DNA of 55,328 nt from Oscillospiraceae bacterium (GTDB lineage: Bacteria; Bacillota; Clostridia; Oscillospirales; Ruminococcaceae): positions 1 through 55,328 of the forward strand of contig JAFUHM010000079.1 in NCBI GenBank assembly GCA_017468865.1, written 5' to 3'. The notes under the pieces are model-generated. The model saw nothing but the letters and a program-made list of their open reading frames with translations, was not told where the DNA came from and ran no database searches. Position numbers and translations under genes: made by a program. Positions within the stretch are counted from its first letter, which is position 1. Each line of letters begins with the position of its first letter. Positions 26,761 through 35,324 of the stretch are shown piece after piece.

Positions 26761-27965
26761 TACATATCAATGAAAATATACTCAGCATGGAGAAGAATTA
26801 TCTTTTTATAGACATAGCAAAGCGACTTGCGGCATTTACCGCCGCAAACCCGGATAAGCCCCTTATCCGCATGGGCATAGGTGATGTCACCCTGCCCCTC
26901 CCGCCCGTGTGCGTGGATGCACTGAAGAGAGCCGCCGACGAGATGGGCGTAAAGGAGACTTTCAGAGGATATGAGGACAGCGGCGCAGGCTATGATTTCC
27001 TGCGAAATGCCGTATCGGGATATTACAGTTCAAAGGGCGCAGACATATCCCCCGACGAGATACGCATAAACGACGGCGCAAAATCCGACTGCGGCAATAT
27101 CACCGACATTTTCGGGGACGGCAACACAGTCATGATGACAGACCCCGTCTATCCCGTGTATGCCGACTCCAACAAGATAGCGGGACGCAGCATAATATAT
27201 GCCGACTCGAACGAGGAGAACGGCTTTGCTGCGATGCCCGACCCGAGCATCCATGCGGATGTCATCTATCTCTGCTCACCCAACAATCCCACAGGCTCCG
27301 TATACACCAAAGCTCAGCTCGAAGAATGGGTGAGATACGCCCTTGACAATGAAGCAGTCATCATATACGACAGCGCATACGAAGCATTCATCACAGACCC
27401 CTCCGTACCAGAGAGCATCTACTGCATCGAAGGGGCAAAGAAATGCGCCATCGAAATGTGCTCCCTTTCAAAGACTGCAGGGTTTACAGGCCTCAGATGC
27501 GGATACACCGTCATCCCCCGTGACATCACCGTGTCTGTCGGAGGTGAAGAGGTTCGCCTTTGCGACCTGTGGGCACGCAGGCAGGGCACCAAGTTCAACG
27601 GCGTATCATATCCCGTGCAGCGTGCGGCAGAGGCGGTATTCACCCCCGAAGGGCAACGGCAGATACATGAGAACATCTCATACTATCAGCGAAACGCACG
27701 GCTCATGGCGGACACCCTGACGAGCCTCGGGATAAAGTTCACGGGGGGCATCAACTCCCCGTACATCTGGCTCAAAGCCCCGGGCGGCATGGGAAGCTGG
27801 GAATTCTTCGACTTCCTCCTGAATGAGATACAGGTAGTAGGCACCCCCGGAGAAGGCTTCGGCAGGAACGGCGCAGGCTGGTTCAGACTAACCTCCTTCA
27901 ACAGTTACGAGAACACCGCCGAAGCCATGGACAGGCTGAAAAGACTTCTCGCAGGCAGTGCCTGA
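26757..27965 (+). CDS. dapL: LL-diaminopimelate aminotransferase
   Basis: 402 residues, a class I/II PLP-dependent aminotransferase. Diagnostic stretches are RMGIGDVTLPLPP, RGYEDSGAGYDFLRNAVSGYY, CSPNNPTGSVY and the PLP lysine in SLSKTAGFTGLRCGY. It makes LL-diaminopimelate directly from tetrahydrodipicolinate and glutamate, bypassing DapC/DapD/DapE. The ATGA overlap with dapF places two consecutive lysine-pathway steps in one transcript, just downstream of the ammonium channel. The glutamate it uses as amino donor comes from the GS-GOGAT operon next door. Confidence 0.94.
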   Translation: MIHINENILSMEKNYLFIDIAKRLAAFTAANPDKPLIRMGIGDVTLPLPPVCVDALKRAADEMGVKETFRGYEDSGAGYDFLRNAVSGYYSSKGADISPDEIRINDGAKSDCGNITDIFGDGNTVMMTDPVYPVYADSNKIAGRSIIYADSNEENGFAAMPDPSIHADVIYLCSPNNPTGSVYTKAQLEEWVRYALDNEAVIIYDSAYEAFITDPSVPESIYCIEGAKKCAIEMCSLSKTAGFTGLRCGYTVIPRDITVSVGGEEVRLCDLWARRQGTKFNGVSYPVQRAAEAVFTPEGQRQIHENISYYQRNARLMADTLTSLGIKFTGGINSPYIWLKAPGGMGSWEFFDFLLNEIQVVGTPGEGFGRNGAGWFRLTSFNSYENTAEAMDRLKRLLAGSA

Positions 27966-28026
27966 AGCCGCTTTCCTTTAAAATCACCGCTTCGCCTTAA
28001 AAAGCCGTAATATCCTCTTCATACGG

Positions 28027-28096
28027 ATATACAGCCGCATCTCGCAAAAACATCCGTCCTCACGGGCGGATGTTTTCTCGTCACACGGCTGTATAT
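28027..28096 (+). terminator. Nested terminator after dapL
   Basis: The inner stem AAAACATCCG/CGGATGTTTT (28047-28056 with 28067-28076) is a plain intrinsic terminator ending in TTTT. It is enclosed by a perfect 11-base outer inverted repeat (28027-28037 with 28086-28096), which could form an extended cruciform or act as a separate protein site. Confidence 0.72.
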
Positions 28097-28110
28097 GTGA
28101 ACATAAAGTG

Positions 28111-28167
28111 AAACTTTGCTAAAGTTTAGTTTTGGCACTTGAAAAAATATTACAATTATGTTATAAT
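28111..28167 (+). promoter_or_regulatory. Promoter and candidate operator of citrate synthase
   Basis: TTGAAA (28139-28144), 17 bases, TATAAT (28162-28167). Just upstream is the perfect inverted repeat AAACTTT-gct-AAAGTTT (28111-28127), a likely regulator site. In the leader, TCCTT and AAGGA around 28215-28229 can pair and hide the ribosome site. Confidence 0.7.
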
Positions 28168-28234
28168 ATATTGTATTATTCTAAGTGTACATGGTTACGG
28201 ACGGTGGTCCGATCCTTGGGGAAAGGAGCGTATT

Positions 28235-29650
28235 ATGGCATCACATTACAGTTTTTCACAGGTGACACCTCAGATAGAGGAACTTGCAAAAAAATGCACG
28301 GAGAACGGGGCTATCGACCCTGCCCTCTACACTAAGTATGAGGTCAAGAGGGGTCTCAGGGACATCAACGGAAAGGGCGTGCTTGCAGGGCTTACGGAGA
28401 TATCCGAGATCGTGTCCTACATAGTTGAGGACAACGAGATGATCCCCTGCGAGGGAAAGCTTTTTTACAGGGGCTACAACATAAATGATCTGGTGGCAGG
28501 TATCGACAGGGACAAGAGATTTGGCTTTGAAGAGATCACCTACCTCCTTCTTTTCGGTGAGCTTCCCGACAAGACACAGCTTGACAGCTTCACGGGACTG
28601 CTTGCGGAATACAGGCGTCTGCCCTCCGCATTTGTGCGTGACATCATGATGAAGTCACCCTCAAACGATATCATGAACAATATCGCAAGAGGCGTGCTCA
28701 CACTGTTTTCCTACGACGATTATCCGAATGACACATCCATCCCGAATGTGCTGAGGCAGTCACTCGAGCTGATCTCCCTCATGCCTCTGCTTGCAGTATA
28801 CGGCTATCAGGCGAAGAAATACTACAAGGACGATGACAGCCTTATCATCCATAAGCCCCTGTCGGAATACTCCACCGCCGAGAACATACTGCACATACTG
28901 CGCCCCGATTCAAAGTTCACCGAGCTTGAAGCAAGGGTGCTGGATATGGCTCTGGTGCTTCACGCAGAGCACGGCGGCGGCAACAACTCCACCTTCACCA
29001 CCCACGTTGTCACCTCATCGGGCACGGACACCTATTCCGCCATCGCTGCCGCACTCGGCTCACTCAAAGGGCCCAAGCACGGCGGTGCCAACGTAAAGGT
29101 ATCCGAGATGTTCGAGAACATCAAGGAAAATGTAAAGGACTGGACGGACGAGGATGAGATCTCCGCATATCTTCTCAAGCTCCTGCGCAAGGAAGCCTTT
29201 GACAGATCGGGACTTATCTACGGAATGGGTCATGCGGTGTACTCCATTTCCGACCCGAGAGCCAACATCCTCCACACCTTCGTGGATAAGCTCGCCGCAG
29301 AGAAGGGCATGGAAAAGGAACTGGAGCTCTATCACCTCGTAGAGAAGCTGGCTCCCGTGGTCATTTCCGGAGAGCGCCACATCTACAAGGGCGTGTCCGC
29401 CAACGTAGACTTTTACAGCGGCTTTGTATACAGTATGCTCAATCTTCCCACCGAGCTGTATACTCCCCTGTTCGCCATCGCCCGCATCTCGGGATGGTCC
29501 GCTCACCGCATAGAGGAGCTCACCAATGCAGGCAAGATCATACGTCCCGCATACAAGAGCGTGGCTCATCACAGAGAATATGTAGCTCTCGCCGACAGGG
29601 CGGATCCCGTGGGGAATGAGCACGGCTCACATTATCCCTTTTCGGACTGA
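28235..29650 (+). CDS. gltA: Citrate synthase
   Basis: 471 residues from ATG 28235 (GGAAAGGAG upstream); the frame is open upstream to 28139 but that stretch is the promoter. Catalytic regions are present: HAEHGGGNNSTFTTHVV and KGPKHGGAN with active-site histidines, GMGHAVYSISDPRA, and the Asp in ANVDFYSGFVY. It condenses oxaloacetate and acetyl-CoA, starting the oxidative branch that gives 2-oxoglutarate, the carbon acceptor of the GOGAT reaction encoded nearby. It has its own promoter. A 2-methylcitrate activity cannot be excluded from sequence alone. Confidence 0.93.
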   Translation: MASHYSFSQVTPQIEELAKKCTENGAIDPALYTKYEVKRGLRDINGKGVLAGLTEISEIVSYIVEDNEMIPCEGKLFYRGYNINDLVAGIDRDKRFGFEEITYLLLFGELPDKTQLDSFTGLLAEYRRLPSAFVRDIMMKSPSNDIMNNIARGVLTLFSYDDYPNDTSIPNVLRQSLELISLMPLLAVYGYQAKKYYKDDDSLIIHKPLSEYSTAENILHILRPDSKFTELEARVLDMALVLHAEHGGGNNSTFTTHVVTSSGTDTYSAIAAALGSLKGPKHGGANVKVSEMFENIKENVKDWTDEDEISAYLLKLLRKEAFDRSGLIYGMGHAVYSISDPRANILHTFVDKLAAEKGMEKELELYHLVEKLAPVVISGERHIYKGVSANVDFYSGFVYSMLNLPTELYTPLFAIARISGWSAHRIEELTNAGKIIRPAYKSVAHHREYVALADRADPVGNEHGSHYPFSD

Positions 29651-29685
29651 AATGACAAGATTTTTCGGGAAGCTCGATTTCCCTC

Positions 29686-29714
29686 TTGACAAATCTCCGA
29701 ATATGTATTAAAAT
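29686..29714 (+). promoter_or_regulatory. Promoter of the DtxR/MntR-type regulator
   Basis: TTGACA (29686-29691), 17 bases, TAAAAT (29709-29714). The transcript starts near 29720, about 55 bases before the gene. Confidence 0.7.
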
Positions 29715-29775
29715 AGTTAGCAAGGACTTACAATTATGCCGATACCATATCGGGCATATGAAAGAGGGGAATTAC

Positions 29776-30186
29776 ATGGCACAGTTAAGACGATCGGGTG
29801 AAGACTACCTGGAAGCGATACTCATCGTGTTCAACAGAAGGGGCGAAGTCCGCTCGGTGGATGTGGCACGGGAGATGCAGGTATCAAAGCCGAGTGTCAG
29901 CCGTGCAATGGGTCTTTTGCGTGACGGCGGATTTATCCGCATAGATGATGACGGCTTCATCACCTTCACCGAAGCAGGCAAGATGGTGGCTGACAGCATC
30001 TATGAAAAGCACGTTGTACTGTCGGACTGGCTCATCAACCTTGGTGTTGACAAGGACACCGCCGACGGTGATGCTCACAGGCTCGAGCACGAGATTAGCG
30101 GCGAGAGCTTCGACAGGCTCAAACAGCACATAGAAAAGTGCATGGCGTGCGAAACGAAGGATTGTCTTCCCGGAGCACAGGAATGA
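29776..30186 (+). CDS. DtxR/MntR-family metal-dependent transcriptional regulator
   Basis: 136 residues from ATG 29776 (GAGGGGA upstream). The N-terminal winged helix (GEDYLEAILIVFNRRG, SVDVAREMQVSKPSVSRAMGLL) and the dimerisation/metal domain with YEKHVVLSDWL and DAHRLEHEIS match the short MntR-like form without an SH3 domain. Compared with MntR, Asp8/Glu11, His77, Glu102 and His103 have counterparts. The residue equivalent to Glu99 (Cys102 in DtxR) is His, so metal preference may differ. The C-terminus has a small CxxC..C tail (CMACETKDC). No transporter target lies next to it. Confidence 0.85.
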   Translation: MAQLRRSGEDYLEAILIVFNRRGEVRSVDVAREMQVSKPSVSRAMGLLRDGGFIRIDDDGFITFTEAGKMVADSIYEKHVVLSDWLINLGVDKDTADGDAHRLEHEISGESFDRLKQHIEKCMACETKDCLPGAQE

Positions 30187-30191
30187 CGTTC

Positions 30192-30225
30192 TCCCCGACA
30201 GCAGATACTGCTGTCGGGGATTTTT
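30192..30225 (+). terminator. Intrinsic terminator after the DtxR/MntR-type gene
   Basis: Perfect 12-base stem (30192-30203 with 30209-30220), five-base loop and TTTTT. Confidence 0.92.
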
Positions 30226-30229
30226 GGTG

Positions 30230-30613
30230 GGCAGTGCCCACACCCGATTTGGATTTAAATAAGGCTGTTCAGATACCGGATGCTGTCATATATGTTTATC
30301 GTCCCCGAGCCATATTATAAACTGGCAGTGCCTGCACCCGATTTAAGTTTAAAAACGACCGGTCGTATACAAGATGCTGTCATATCCGATGATCGTTCCC
30401 CGACCTGTATCACAGCAGACTGAGCCCGCAGCCCATTTCAGTTTAAATACGGCTGTTCAGCCACGGGATGCTGTCATATATGTTTATCGTTCCCCGACCT
30501 ATATCATAATATATCATAAACAGGCAGTGCCCACACCCGATTTGGGCTTAAATGCGGCTGTTCAGATACGGGATGCTGTCATGTATGATGACCGTCCCCG
30601 ACCTATACGATCT
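30230..30613. repeat. Array of four diverged ~91-101-bp tandem repeats
   Basis: Units begin near 30230, 30324, 30422 and 30523. Each carries, in order, a GGCAGTGCCCACACCCGATTT-like start (degenerate in unit 3), a TTTAAAT core, GGCTGTTCAG (degenerate in unit 2), GGATGCTGTCAT and a TCCCCGACC block. Units are adjacent without unique spacers, so it is not CRISPR. Frames through it are short and not shared among units. The array fills the gap between the terminator at 30225 and the next promoter at 30646. Confidence 0.85.
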
Positions 30614-30645
30614 GCCCGCCCGGGCTTATGAATTTGTCATATCTA

Positions 30646-30674
30646 TTGATTTTTCCACGGTCTTATGGTATAAT
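30646..30674 (+). promoter_or_regulatory. Promoter upstream of the YgjP-like gene and signalling block
   Basis: TTGATT (30646-30651), 17 bases, TATAAT (30669-30674). It may drive the whole run 30713-37978, since no other clear promoter or terminator interrupts those genes. Confidence 0.65.
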
Positions 30675-30712
30675 GGTATTATCTGAAGCAGCCCCCTTTG
30701 AGAAGTGAAGAT

Positions 30713-31381
30713 ATGGACTACGAAGTAATTAGATCCCGCAGCAGGCATAAATATATTTCCACACGGGTGACTCCCGACGGGAAGGTGCTCATCTATGTCC
30801 CGTACCGCACGTCTCAGGCGGAGATAGACGGCGTCATCGAAAAGAACCGTGAATGGATAGAGCGAAAGCTCTCACAGGCGGCATCCGTCTGCGCTTCACG
30901 GGAAAGCGCCCTGTCCGAGCCGCCTGCCGCACTCCCCCTCATGGGGAAGATGCTCCCCGTATCCCACGAAATGCCCTACGGTCTGAGGGATCACAAGTTC
31001 TGTCTGCCCGAAGTGCCCCTTTCCGAGCTCATCGGCAGACTAACGGTGCTTTACCGTGACCTTGCCGCACCGATGCTCACCGCACGGACATACGAGCTGG
31101 CGAAGGAGCACGGCTTCACCGTCACGGGAGTCAGCATACGCACAGCCCGCAGCAGGTGGGGAAGCTGCTCATCCAAAAAGAAGATAAACCTTTCATGGAG
31201 GGTCATAGCCGCTCCACCCTCCGCCATCGACTATGTGATCGTGCATGAGCTCTGCCATACGCTCCACATGGATCACAGCAGCCGCTTCTGGGCGGAGGTG
31301 GCACGCATAATGCCCGACTACGAGCGGGCGGAGCAAGCACTGAAAGATACCGAAAAGATACTCTCCGGCCTGGGGCTTTAG
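30713..31381 (+). CDS. YgjP/DUF45-family zinc metal-dependent hydrolase
   Basis: 222 residues from ATG 30713. The zinc motif HELCHTLHMDHSSRFW (residues about 179-194: H-E-x-x-H plus a third His) and the preceding ARSRWGSCSSKKKINLSWRV are the YgjP/SprT-like signature. The N-terminal half has the usual KYISTRVTPDGKVLIYVP strand pattern. Family members are cytosolic and poorly characterised. It is 32 bases upstream of the response regulator and could simply share its transcript. Confidence 0.87.
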   Translation: MDYEVIRSRSRHKYISTRVTPDGKVLIYVPYRTSQAEIDGVIEKNREWIERKLSQAASVCASRESALSEPPAALPLMGKMLPVSHEMPYGLRDHKFCLPEVPLSELIGRLTVLYRDLAAPMLTARTYELAKEHGFTVTGVSIRTARSRWGSCSSKKKINLSWRVIAAPPSAIDYVIVHELCHTLHMDHSSRFWAEVARIMPDYERAEQALKDTEKILSGLGL

Positions 31382-31413
31382 CCCCGAAGACATACCGATA
31401 ATGAGGTGATATG

Positions 31414-32769
31414 ATGAAATGGATCGCTGTTGTTGATGATGACGTTCAGAACCTGAACGTGGCAGGCACTATACTCAGCAGGAACCATATGCGGGTCACC
31501 GCAATGAAGTCCGGAGCACAGCTCCTTACCTTTGTCAGGGAAAACCGCCCCGACCTTATCCTTCTTGACATCGCCATGCCCGAAATGGACGGATTTGAAA
31601 CTCTGTCACGGCTCAGGGCTCTGGAGAAGGAAATGGATCTGCCCGAGATACCCGTGGTGTTCCTCACCGCCTCCGAGGAGAACGAGACGGAGACAAAGGG
31701 ATTTGAGTCGGGAGTTTCCGACTACATCCGCAAGCCCTTCTACCCCGATGTGCTCCTGAAAAGGATAAGCAATATCATCGATCATCAGGAGCGCATGATG
31801 AGATTCGAGGAAGAGGCGACCACCGACAAGCTGACAGGCCTGCTCAACAAGGTGTCCGCAAGCGAGCGCCTCTCCGCCGCCTGCTCCTCACGCACGGGCT
31901 GCCTTATGATGATAGATCTTGACTCATTCAAGCTGGTCAACGACATCTACGGCCACGAAACAGGCGACCGTGTGCTTATCGCATTTTCCGACCTTATCCG
32001 CAGTACGCTGCCCCCCAAGAGCATCTGCGGACGCATGGGCGGCGATGAGTTCGCCGCATTCGCCGAGATCACGGACAGTTCCGCCATAAGCGACATCACC
32101 GCCGCCCTCAACACCGAGCTTACCAAGGCGGCAAAGCAGCTGATGGGCGAAGATATGGAGATACCCCTCGGCGCATCCGTGGGCGCAGTATTCGTCCCCG
32201 AGAGCGGCACTGTCTACACCGAGCTTTTCAAGCTGGCGGACAAGGCACTCTATTCCGTCAAGCAGAACGGGAAGCACGGCTGTGCCGTCTACCGTCACGA
32301 TGACATGAAGGATGAGGAGTCGGGCGACCGCCCCGATATGGCAACGATCTCCAAGATACTTGAGGAGAGGAACATCCCCGACAAGGCTCTGCGTCTTGAA
32401 AAGGAGCAGTTCACGGCGGCATACCGCTTTGTGGCACGCTACATGATGAGCTACAACCGCTCTGCCTGCAAGCTCCTCTTCACCATCACGCCCCGTGAAG
32501 GTGCTGATGCGGATGACGTGATGAATGCCGTGGGCAATTTCGGCGAGCATCTTGCGGCATCCCTGCGAAAGAGCGACCTTATGATGCACAACCGCAGGGA
32601 TCAGTACTTTGTCCTGCTCCCCGAGGCATCCGAGGGATTCGGAGCAAAGGTGGCGGACACGGTCATATCCTCCTTCACCGACAGCTCATCCCCCGTGGAT
32701 ATCTCCGCCGAATATGAGCTCCTCTCCCCCGGTGAAAACGACATCAGCGACCGAAGAAGCAGAACGTAG
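31414..32769 (+). CDS. Response regulator with diguanylate cyclase (REC-GGDEF) and a degenerate second cyclase-like domain
   Basis: 451 residues from ATG 31414; the overlapping ATG at 31411 abuts the GAGGTGAT ribosome site and is less likely. Receiver domain at 1-120 with phospho-acceptor Asp52 (LILLDIAMPEMDG) and Lys in IRKPF. GGDEF domain at about 135-300 with DKLTGLLNK and the intact GGDEF active site at 209-213, so c-di-GMP synthesis is likely. Residues about 330-450 resemble a second cyclase fold with no catalytic motif (HNRRDQYFVLLPEA). No N-terminal membrane segment. It is 26 bases upstream of the hybrid kinase. Confidence 0.9.
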   Translation: MKWIAVVDDDVQNLNVAGTILSRNHMRVTAMKSGAQLLTFVRENRPDLILLDIAMPEMDGFETLSRLRALEKEMDLPEIPVVFLTASEENETETKGFESGVSDYIRKPFYPDVLLKRISNIIDHQERMMRFEEEATTDKLTGLLNKVSASERLSAACSSRTGCLMMIDLDSFKLVNDIYGHETGDRVLIAFSDLIRSTLPPKSICGRMGGDEFAAFAEITDSSAISDITAALNTELTKAAKQLMGEDMEIPLGASVGAVFVPESGTVYTELFKLADKALYSVKQNGKHGCAVYRHDDMKDEESGDRPDMATISKILEERNIPDKALRLEKEQFTAAYRFVARYMMSYNRSACKLLFTITPREGADADDVMNAVGNFGEHLAASLRKSDLMMHNRRDQYFVLLPEASEGFGAKVADTVISSFTDSSSPVDISAEYELLSPGENDISDRRSRT

Positions 32770-32795
32770 ACAAAACGACATAACGGGAGCATGAT

Positions 32796-35324
32796 ATGGA
32801 AAAGAAAAAAGTTACCCCCCGTGCCGTGAATTCGATGTTCTTCTCAGCGGTGATATGTTCGGCAATGCTCATCATCATCACCATCGTCCTGGGATGGGAC
32901 ACATGGACGGTGCCTCTGCTTCTCCTCAGTTCGGCAGTGGCGGTCACCACACATACCATGCGCCGCCCCTCGGACAATGTGCGTATGTATATGTATGCGA
33001 GCCTGTTCATCATGCAGCTCTACTACTACTGCACCAACGTCAAGAGCATCTACGACTGCACCCCCGTGGTGGTCATGGCTATAGCCATCATGACTCTATC
33101 CGATAACCGCATTCTCCTGCATATCACCATGGGTGTCGGCATTTACGGCATGGCTTACAACCTGCTCGATGCAAATATCTTCACACGGCATATAACCTTC
33201 GTGTATTCCTTCTACACCCTGCTGCACTTCGGTGCGGTCATCACCGTGACCATCGCATCCAACGCCCTCATCATCTCCAGGCGCAGGCAGGAAGCGGAAT
33301 ATGAGGATCGCCTGAGGGTGCTCGAAAAGGAAAACAAGAGCGCCACGGACTTCCTTGCCAACGTGTCACACGAGATACGCACCCCAATAAATGTAGTCAT
33401 CGGCATGACCAATGTCATGCTCGACAGCGAATCCGACCCTGCCAAGAGGGAGAACCTTATCTCCGTCAATGAGGCAGGCAACAGGATAGCATGGCAGATA
33501 AGCGACATCCTCGACTACTCCGACATCGACATGGCCCGCCTGTCAAAGGCAGAGGACAGATTCAACATCACCTCCCTGGTAAACGACATCGTTACCGGGC
33601 TTCGTCCCTCCTTCAAGGAAGGTGTCGAGCTCATACTCGACATTGATCCCCACATCCCCTCCGTACTCGTGACCGACACCCGCAAGCTCAGCAAGATCCT
33701 GCGTCACATCATCATCAACGGCATCAAGTATACCAAGACGGGCGGCGTATATGTGAGGATCTGCTGCAAGAAGCGTGACTACGGCGCAAATCTGTGCATA
33801 GACGTGAAGGATACGGGCATAGGCATGACGGCAGAGGAGCTGACAAAGGTCTATGATCGCTTCTATCAGGCAAATTCGGGACGTACCAGAAGCTCGAGCG
33901 GCCTCGGTCTGGGACTTGCCATAGTCTACGGCTTTGTGGCAAACCTGGGCGGATTTGTGACTATGGAGAGCACCCCCGGCAAGGGCACATACGTTCACAT
34001 AAGCATCCCCGTCAGAGTGGAGAGCTTCATCGACTGTATGTCTCTCGAACGTCAGAAGGGCATGGCTGTCGGCATATTCACCGACATGGGGAGATTTCCC
34101 CCTGCCGTGCGTGAATTCTACGTTGCCGCCCTGCGAAACTTCTCACAGGGGCTCAGGCTCCCCGTGGAGCGTGCGGACAATGTTGACAGCCTGAAGAAGA
34201 TAATGTCCGTCACAAAGCTGTCTCACCTGTTCGTCAGCCGTCCTTCCTATGAGCAGAACAAGGCATTTGTGGACAGCCTTGCGGACAGCATGACAGTTGC
34301 GGTCATAGCGGATGAAGGATACGTCCTCCCCGACAGGCTCATCTTTATGCAGAAGCCCTTCTACATCTACCCTGCCATGAACATCATCAACAACCGCATG
34401 ATAAACGAGAACGGCGGCAGGCTCATGTGCCGCGGCGTGCGTGCCCTTGTGGTGGATGATGAACCAATGAACCTGACTGTTGCCATCGGCATAATGGGAA
34501 GATACGGGATAGAGGTCACTCCTGCTGCTTCCGGAGCGGAGTCCATCGAGCTGGTCAAGGCGCAGAAGTTCGACATCATCTTCATGGATCACATGATGCC
34601 CGAAATGGACGGTGTGACCGCAATGAAGAGGATACGCAGCGTATTCCCCGACCCCTCCTTTGCTCCGCCTGTCGTGGCTCTCACCGCAAATGCGGTCAGC
34701 TCCGCAAGGGAGATGTTCCTCTCCGAGGGCTTTGACGGGTTCGTCAGCAAGCCCATCGACCTGAAAGCCCTTGAGCACGTTCTGCGATATCTCCTCCCTG
34801 CGGGGAAGGTGGACATACAGTCATCATCTGCCGAGCCCTCAGCCGTACAGGAAGAGGATGAGGAGAAGACTGCCGGCAAGATACTCCATTCTCACGGCAT
34901 AGATATCAATGAAGGCCTTCGCTATGCGGCGGACGACATGGACTTCTACCGGAAGCTTCTCAAGGAATTTGCCGATGAATATCCGAAAAAGACCGCAAAG
35001 CTGAATGATTTCATGTCGGCTGACAATATGCCCGACTACGCCATAGTAGTACACGCCCTCAAAAGCACCGCAAAGATGATAGGTGCAGGCGAGCTTTCCG
35101 AAATGGCAAAGGCATCGGAACTTGCCGCCAAAGCGGACAACAAGGCATTTGTAAAGGAGCATCACCCTGCCCTTGCTGACAAGTACGGCGACGTGATAAA
35201 CGGCATCCGTGAAGCATTCGGGGAACACTCCACCGAAGACACGGAGACTGCTCCCGATGATGCCCCTATGGAGTTCATGCCGGATGATGCTCCTATGGAG
35301 TTTATGCCGGAGGAGGATGTATGA
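32796..35324 (+). CDS. Hybrid sensor histidine kinase with receiver and HPt domains
   Basis: 842 residues. Four to six hydrophobic helices fill residues about 12-165, with a short coiled coil after them. Dimerisation/phosphoacceptor domain with His192 in NVSHEIRTPINVVIGM, then ATPase domain (IKYTKTGG N-box, DTGIGM, SSGLGLGLAIV). Residues about 410-540 look like a receiver without an acceptor Asp. True receiver with Asp598 (IIFMDHMMPEMDG). C-terminal HPt with His753 in VVHALKSTAKMIGA. The extreme C-terminus ends with two copies of DDAPMEFMP. It overlaps the next kinase gene by four bases. No extracellular sensor domain is visible. Confidence 0.9.
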   Translation: MEKKKVTPRAVNSMFFSAVICSAMLIIITIVLGWDTWTVPLLLLSSAVAVTTHTMRRPSDNVRMYMYASLFIMQLYYYCTNVKSIYDCTPVVVMAIAIMTLSDNRILLHITMGVGIYGMAYNLLDANIFTRHITFVYSFYTLLHFGAVITVTIASNALIISRRRQEAEYEDRLRVLEKENKSATDFLANVSHEIRTPINVVIGMTNVMLDSESDPAKRENLISVNEAGNRIAWQISDILDYSDIDMARLSKAEDRFNITSLVNDIVTGLRPSFKEGVELILDIDPHIPSVLVTDTRKLSKILRHIIINGIKYTKTGGVYVRICCKKRDYGANLCIDVKDTGIGMTAEELTKVYDRFYQANSGRTRSSSGLGLGLAIVYGFVANLGGFVTMESTPGKGTYVHISIPVRVESFIDCMSLERQKGMAVGIFTDMGRFPPAVREFYVAALRNFSQGLRLPVERADNVDSLKKIMSVTKLSHLFVSRPSYEQNKAFVDSLADSMTVAVIADEGYVLPDRLIFMQKPFYIYPAMNIINNRMINENGGRLMCRGVRALVVDDEPMNLTVAIGIMGRYGIEVTPAASGAESIELVKAQKFDIIFMDHMMPEMDGVTAMKRIRSVFPDPSFAPPVVALTANAVSSAREMFLSEGFDGFVSKPIDLKALEHVLRYLLPAGKVDIQSSSAEPSAVQEEDEEKTAGKILHSHGIDINEGLRYAADDMDFYRKLLKEFADEYPKKTAKLNDFMSADNMPDYAIVVHALKSTAKMIGAGELSEMAKASELAAKADNKAFVKEHHPALADKYGDVINGIREAFGEHSTEDTETAPDDAPMEFMPDDAPMEFMPEEDV

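Noticed and set aside
28139..28234. N-terminal extension of citrate synthase
   Set aside because: This stretch contains the promoter, and the ATG at 28235 has an AAAGGAG site and gives the family-length protein.
30230..30613. CRISPR array
   Set aside because: Units are about 97 bp, contiguous, diverged and without unique spacers; there are no cas genes.
30374..30631. 85-residue open frame inside the tandem repeats
   Set aside because: It depends on the repeat sequence, has no ribosome site, and is not kept in a shared frame across units.
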